Origin: Rhodospirillum rubrum ATCC 11170 | GTDB taxonomy: Bacteria; Pseudomonadota; Alphaproteobacteria; Rhodospirillales; Rhodospirillaceae | Reading direction: 5' to 3' | Assembly (NCBI RefSeq): GCF_000013085.1 | Contig: NC_007643.1 | Coordinates: forward strand, 4,060,501-4,124,500 | Length of the DNA stretch: 64,000 bases | In this document: piece by piece, positions 60,099 to 64,000 of the stretch | Numbering within the stretch: position 1 is the first letter of the stretch | How the letters are laid out: each line of letters begins with the position of its first letter | Translations under genes and position numbers: made by a program | Notes under the pieces: generated by a model | What the model was told of the DNA's origin: nothing | The model's database searches: none | Seen by the model: the letters and a program-made list of their open reading frames with translations, nothing else

Positions 60099-61106
60099 AT
60101 GACCACTCTCGTTACCGGCACCGCCGGTTTCATCGGCAGCCATGTCGCTCTGCGTCTTTTGCAAGAGGGCGAGCAGGTGGTGGGGATCGATTGTTACACC
60201 CCGTATTACGATGTCGGGCTGAAGGAAGCGCGGGTGGCGCGGCTGAAGGCCTTCCCGGGGTTTTCCGAGCATCGCCTTGATCTAGCCGACGAGGCCGGGG
60301 TGGATGCGGTTTTCCGGGCGGCCCGTCCGCGGCGCGTCATTCATCTGGCCGCCCAGGCGGGAGTGCGCTACAGCGTGGAAAATCCCCGGGCCTATCTGGA
60401 ATCGAACCTGATGGGCACCTTCTCGGTGCTGGAAGGCTGCCGCAAAACCGGTGTGGAGCATCTGGTCTTCGCCTCGACCAGTTCGGTCTATGGGGCCAAT
60501 AAGACCCAGCCGTTTTCCGAGCATCAGCCGGCCGACCATCCGCTGACCTTCTATGCCGCGACCAAGCGGGCAACCGAGATGATGGCGCATTCCTACGCCA
60601 ATATTTACCAGTTGCCGTCAACCGCACTGCGCTTTTTCACCGTCTATGGCCCCTGGGGCCGGCCCGACATGGCCTTGTTCCTGTTCACCGAGGCGATGCT
60701 GAAGGGCGAGCCGATCCGCGTGTTCAATCACGGCAAGATGGTCCGCGACTTCACCTATATCGATGACATCGTCGATGGCATCTTGCGCGCCAGCGCCAAG
60801 ATCCCGGTGGCGATGGCGGGCGGGGCGGCGCAGCCCGATCCGGCGGGCAGCCCGGTCGGCCCCTTCCGCGTCTATAACATCGGCAACAGCCAGCCGGTCG
60901 AATTGATGCGCTATATCGAGGTGCTGGAAGGCTGCCTGGGGGTGACGGCCAAGAAAGAGATGCTGCCCATGCAGCTTGGCGATGTGCCGGGCACCTGGGC
61001 CGATGTCAGCGCCCTGGCCGCCGATACCGGCTATGCCCCCAAGATCGGCGTCGAAGAAGGGGTGCGCCGCTTCGTTGACTGGTATCGGGGATACTACAAG
61101 CCCTAA
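60099..61106 (+). CDS. NAD-dependent sugar epimerase (UDP-glucuronate 4-epimerase-like)
   Basis: 335 aa extended short-chain dehydrogenase. NAD-binding GTAGFIGSHVA, the catalytic Ser in STSSVYG and Y152-K156 in YAATK. The segments YTPYYDVGLKEARVARL, ENPRAYLESN and FTVYGPWGRPDMALFLFTEAM are typical of UDP-glucuronate/galacturonate 4-epimerases feeding polysaccharide synthesis. The exact sugar is inferred. Confidence 0.88.
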   Translation: MTTLVTGTAGFIGSHVALRLLQEGEQVVGIDCYTPYYDVGLKEARVARLKAFPGFSEHRLDLADEAGVDAVFRAARPRRVIHLAAQAGVRYSVENPRAYLESNLMGTFSVLEGCRKTGVEHLVFASTSSVYGANKTQPFSEHQPADHPLTFYAATKRATEMMAHSYANIYQLPSTALRFFTVYGPWGRPDMALFLFTEAMLKGEPIRVFNHGKMVRDFTYIDDIVDGILRASAKIPVAMAGGAAQPDPAGSPVGPFRVYNIGNSQPVELMRYIEVLEGCLGVTAKKEMLPMQLGDVPGTWADVSALAADTGYAPKIGVEEGVRRFVDWYRGYYKP

Positions 61107-61110
61107 CCCC

Positions 61111-61965
61111 TCAGGCCAGCCGGATCACCCCGGCGCCGCAGGCGATCAGCGCCGCCGCCCCCAGCCGCCAGCGACTGGCCTTTTCGCCGAGGAAAACCAC
61201 CGAGATCAGCAGGGCGAACAGCACGCTGCTTTCGCGCAAGGCCGCCACTTGACCAAGGGGCGCGACGCTCATCGCCCAGATCACCGTCCAATAGGCGCCG
61301 AGCGACAGGGCGCCGCCGCCGATGCCGGCGGGCAGGGCGCGGGCCATGCCCTTGAAGATCGCCCGCCCGCGCAAGACCACGGTGACCAACAGGGCAAGCA
61401 CGCCATCAAGGGCGAAAAGCCACAGGGCATAGGCATGGGCCGAGCCGGCGGCGCGGCCGCCCAAGCCGTCTGACAGGGTATAGGCGGCGATGAAGCACGA
61501 GGTCATCAGGGCGGCGAGCAGGGCGCGGCGTTCGGGCAGACCGCCGCTTCGGCCGACCGCCCCGCCGCGGATCGACATCAGCCAGACGCCGCCAACCAGC
61601 AGGGCGATGCCAAGGGCGGCGACCAGCCCGGGCGGCTCGTCAAGCAGCAGGGCCGAGAGCACGGCGACCATCAAGGGCGCGGCCCCCCGGGCGATCGGAT
61701 AGATCTGGCCGAAATCGCCGGCGCGATAGGCGCCGATCAAGGCCACGTTATAGCCCATGTGCAAACAGCCCGAAAGCGCCAGGAACGGCCAGCTCGCCGG
61801 CTCGGGAAAGGGCACGAAGGGCAGGCCGAGCAGCGACAGAACCCCCGCCGCCATCGAAATCAGCATCACGGCGCTGAAACCGTCCAGCCCGACCTTGACC
61901 ACGGCATTCCAGCCCGCGTGCATCGCCGCGGCGCCCAGAACCAGGGCGAAAACCAAGGGATCCAT
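61111..61965 (-). CDS. EamA (DMT) family transporter
   Basis: 284 aa, about ten membrane helices arranged as two EamA repeats ([18 protein letters not shown].. and [15 protein letters not shown]..). Substrate unknown. It is convergent with the epimerase, with stop codons 4 bp apart. The SDHAF4-like gene ends 12 bp upstream of its start on the same strand. Confidence 0.88.
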   Translation of the reverse strand: MDPLVFALVLGAAAMHAGWNAVVKVGLDGFSAVMLISMAAGVLSLLGLPFVPFPEPASWPFLALSGCLHMGYNVALIGAYRAGDFGQIYPIARGAAPLMVAVLSALLLDEPPGLVAALGIALLVGGVWLMSIRGGAVGRSGGLPERRALLAALMTSCFIAAYTLSDGLGGRAAGSAHAYALWLFALDGVLALLVTVVLRGRAIFKGMARALPAGIGGGALSLGAYWTVIWAMSVAPLGQVAALRESSVLFALLISVVFLGEKASRWRLGAAALIACGAGVIRLA

Positions 61966-61977
61966 CGTGGGAAGATC

Positions 61978-62175
61978 CTAGAAGTCGCTGCAGCGGCCGT
62001 TGCGTTCCCAATCGTTATAGCGGGTGGGCTCGGGTCCGCGCGGACCGCCGTGTTCCACCGGCTTGGGGTCGGCGGGCGGCGAGGCGGGGACCGCTTCGTC
62101 TTGAGCGAGGGGGGCGGGGACCGCCTCGTCTTGGGCGGGGGAGGCGGGGGCGGGTCTGGGGTCCTTGGATGTCAT
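61978..62175 (-). CDS. DUF1674 / SDHAF4-type succinate dehydrogenase assembly factor
   Basis: 65 aa. The C-terminal [24 protein letters not shown] is the DUF1674 core, the same motif as mitochondrial SDHAF4, which protects the flavinylated subunit of succinate dehydrogenase. The N-terminal 40 residues are Pro/Ala-rich with a repeated [13 protein letters not shown] lies 6 bp before the ATG. No sdh genes are nearby. Confidence 0.85.
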   Translation of the reverse strand: MTSKDPRPAPASPAQDEAVPAPLAQDEAVPASPPADPKPVEHGGPRGPEPTRYNDWERNGRCSDF

Positions 62176-62295
62176 GGTGATCCTCCGGGGCGGCGGGCCC
62201 CATGCGCAGGGCCGCCACCCGTCATCGGTGACTTGACGGGGCTTTCCCTTGCCTTATCTCAGGATCGCCGCCCCGTCCATCCTGGAGAACCCGCG

Positions 62296-63177
62296 ATGAG
62301 CTTCTTCCGCGTCGCCGTGATGTTGGCCGCCATGACCGGCCTGTTCCTTGCCGTCGGCTATCTGATCGGCGGCCAGAGCGGCATGGTCATCGCCTTTCTG
62401 GTCGCCGGCGGCATGAACCTGTTCGCCTATTGGAATTCCGACAAGATGGTGCTGCGCATGCACAATGCGCGCGAGGTCGACGAACGCAGCGCGCCCGACC
62501 TGTATGGCATCGTCCGCCAGTTGACCCAGCGCGGCGGCCTGCCGATGCCCAAGGTCTATGTGATCGACACCCCCCAGCCCAATGCCTTCGCCACCGGCCG
62601 CAATCCGCAAAACGCCGCCGTGGCGGCGACGACCGGGCTGATGCGGGCGCTCACCCCCCAGGAACTGGCCGGAGTGATGGCCCATGAACTGGCCCATGTC
62701 CGCCATCATGACACCCTGACCATGACCCTGACCGCCACCCTGGCCGGCGCCATCTCGATGCTGGCGAATTTCGCCTTCTTCTTTGGCGGCAACCGCGACA
62801 ACAACAATCCGCTGGGCGCCGTCGGCATGATCGTGATGATGATCCTGGCGCCTTTGGCGGCGATGATGGTGCAGATGGCGATTTCACGCACCGCTGAATA
62901 CCGCGCCGATCGCGGCGGCGCCGAGATCTGCGGTCAGCCGCTGTGGCTGGCCAGCGCCCTTGAAAAGATCGAACGCGCCGCGCGCGGCATCGAAAACCCC
63001 TCGGCCGAACAGAATCCGGCCACCGCCCATCTGTTCATCATCAATCCCTTGAACGGCCATCGGATGGACAATCTGTTCACCACCCATCCCAGCACCGCCA
63101 ACCGCGTGGCCAAGCTGCGCGCCCTGGCCAGTGGCGACCTCGCTCAGCCCCGGCCCCAGCGCGGCCCCTGGGGCTGA
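62296..63177 (+). CDS. htpX: Membrane zinc metalloprotease HtpX
   Basis: 293 aa inner-membrane quality-control protease. Two N-terminal helices ([39 protein letters not shown]), the zinc motif HELAH (H130, E131, H134), a further pair of helices around 150-195, and [14 protein letters not shown] with the third zinc ligand. CTGGAGA lies before the chosen ATG; a much longer upstream frame is not coding. Confidence 0.96.
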   Translation: MSFFRVAVMLAAMTGLFLAVGYLIGGQSGMVIAFLVAGGMNLFAYWNSDKMVLRMHNAREVDERSAPDLYGIVRQLTQRGGLPMPKVYVIDTPQPNAFATGRNPQNAAVAATTGLMRALTPQELAGVMAHELAHVRHHDTLTMTLTATLAGAISMLANFAFFFGGNRDNNNPLGAVGMIVMMILAPLAAMMVQMAISRTAEYRADRGGAEICGQPLWLASALEKIERAARGIENPSAEQNPATAHLFIINPLNGHRMDNLFTTHPSTANRVAKLRALASGDLAQPRPQRGPWG

Positions 63178-63198
63178 GCGGCGGGCGGGCTCAGCCCC
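63170..63198. terminator. Bidirectional hairpin between htpX and the EamA gene
   Basis: Perfect 10-bp arms GGGGCTGAGC and GCTCAGCCCC spanning both converging stop codons. No strong U-tract. Confidence 0.55.
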
Positions 63199-64000
63199 CG
63201 CGCTTTGATCTGGCGAGCATCGACTTGCCCGCCAGCAGGGCGCCGCCAACGATCAACAGGCAGGCGGCGCCGACCAGGGCCGTCGCCTCGCCCTTGCCAA
63301 AGGCGATCAGCAGGGCGGTGGAGATCAGCGGCGCGCCATAGCTGAGCGCGCCCAGCACCTGGATATCCCCATGCTTGACCCCGTGGTCCCAGGTGAAGAA
63401 GGCCGCGCCCACCGGCCCCAGCCCCAGGGCCAGCACCGCCAGCCATTGGCCCGCCCCCTCGGGCCAGTGGGTGGTTTCAAAGATCAGGTGGCAGGGCAGG
63501 GCAAGCAGGGCGGTCGCCCCGCAAAACCAGCCGACCGCATCGGTGGGAACCGTGCCAAAGCGCCGTGACAGCACCGAATAGGTTGCCCAGGTCACGGCGC
63601 AGACTAGGGCCGCCAGATGGCCGACCAGATGGGTCGGATCAAAGGCGATGGCCCCGCCCCGGGTGACCAGCAGCACGGTTCCCGCCAGCCCCATCAGCGC
63701 CCCGGCGACATGGAACCAGCGCAGCCGCTCGCCCGGCAGCAGGGCCGAGAACAAGACGATCAGCAGCGGCCACAGATAGGCGATCAAGCCGGCCTCGACC
63801 GGCGGCGCCTCGCGCAGGGCCATGAAATAAAAGAAGTGATAGCCAAACAGGCCGAAGACGCCAAGGATCCAGGCGGCGACCGGCTGGCGCAGATGGGCGG
63901 CCGGCCGCTCGCCGCGACTCAGCCATTTCGCCGCCATCAGCAAAAAGGCGATGGTGAAGCTCATCGCCGTCAACTGGAAGGGCGGCACCGCCCCGGTCCA
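63191..64000 (-). CDS. EamA (DMT) family transporter (partial)
   Basis: Reads ..WTGAVPPFQLTAMSFTIAFLLMAAKWLSRG to ..GKSMLARSKRGG with about nine visible membrane helices in two EamA repeats (GYHFFYFMALREAPPVEAGLIAYLWPLL; VTWATYSVLSRRFG). The frame stays open through the window end, so the N-terminus lies outside; a GTG at 63988 is only an internal codon. Related to, but clearly different from, the EamA gene at 61111. Confidence 0.85.
   Translation of the reverse strand, partial: WTGAVPPFQLTAMSFTIAFLLMAAKWLSRGERPAAHLRQPVAAWILGVFGLFGYHFFYFMALREAPPVEAGLIAYLWPLLIVLFSALLPGERLRWFHVAGALMGLAGTVLLVTRGGAIAFDPTHLVGHLAALVCAVTWATYSVLSRRFGTVPTDAVGWFCGATALLALPCHLIFETTHWPEGAGQWLAVLALGLGPVGAAFFTWDHGVKHGDIQVLGALSYGAPLISTALLIAFGKGEATALVGAACLLIVGGALLAGKSMLARSKRGG

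Overview
The window is about 64 kb of high-GC DNA packed with genes, from a photosynthetic alphaproteobacterium. It looks like a Rhodospirillaceae chromosome, most plausibly Rhodospirillum. This is inferred from: an anaerobic Mg-protoporphyrin cyclase gene (bchE) behind a CrtJ/PpsR-type palindrome; a fused trpE-trpG with a Trp leader peptide; the murJ-glnD-mutS-malic enzyme order; a hemC/hemD-mitofilin/hemY block divergent from tsaD-gpsA; and direct-repeat LexA-like and sigma32-like sites. No rRNA, CRISPR array, prophage or transposase gene was seen. One tRNA, Thr(CGU), is present.

Layout. 1-7.5 kb: a permease cut by the window edge, dinB, nfuA, a universal stress protein, two membrane/envelope proteins of unknown function, trpS and bluB. 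7.7-16 kb: an orphan ParD antitoxin, murJ, glnD, a Xre/ParS antitoxin with a toxin stub, and mutS. 16.1-25.1 kb: malic enzyme, phoR-phoU, a CPA1 antiporter, then trpL-trpEG. 25.2-30.7 kb: a cobalamin/bacteriochlorophyll block with a Cys-rich small protein, bchE and two tandem cobQ paralogs. 30.7-38 kb: an aldo/keto reductase whose 3' end is duplicated around a small ccdA-ccdB insert, dnaKJ, DUF1178, DUF1848 and a Bax-inhibitor-1 protein. 38-47.6 kb: a J-domain protein, a PAS-GGDEF-EAL protein, a lipid-type ABC exporter, a conserved unknown, a chemoreceptor with an AT-rich sensory half, an AT-rich gene-poor stretch and tRNA-Thr. 47.7-64 kb: gmhB, rhomboid, hemY/hemD/hemC, tsaD, DUF29, gpsA, YciI, EVE, Rieske, acs, a sugar epimerase, two EamA transporters, SDHAF4 and htpX.

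How the genes fit together. Several genes converge on tetrapyrroles: hemC and hemD make uroporphyrinogen III, bluB makes the lower ligand of B12, the cobQ pair amidates the corrin ring, and BchE is a radical-SAM cyclase with a B12-binding-type N-terminal domain. GlnD, PhoR/PhoU and trpL are nitrogen, phosphate and tryptophan control points.

Most notable: (1) a 580-bp cassette carrying ccdA and a 45-codon ccdB stub, flanked by exact 24-bp direct repeats that duplicate the 3' end of the aldo/keto reductase gene; (2) three separate antitoxin genes whose toxins are missing or truncated; (3) tandem cobQ paralogs beside bchE, the second with an altered DIDRGG motif; (4) a chemoreceptor that looks like a mosaic of an AT-rich sensor and a GC-rich signalling half. 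All family calls come from reading motifs; no database search was run.
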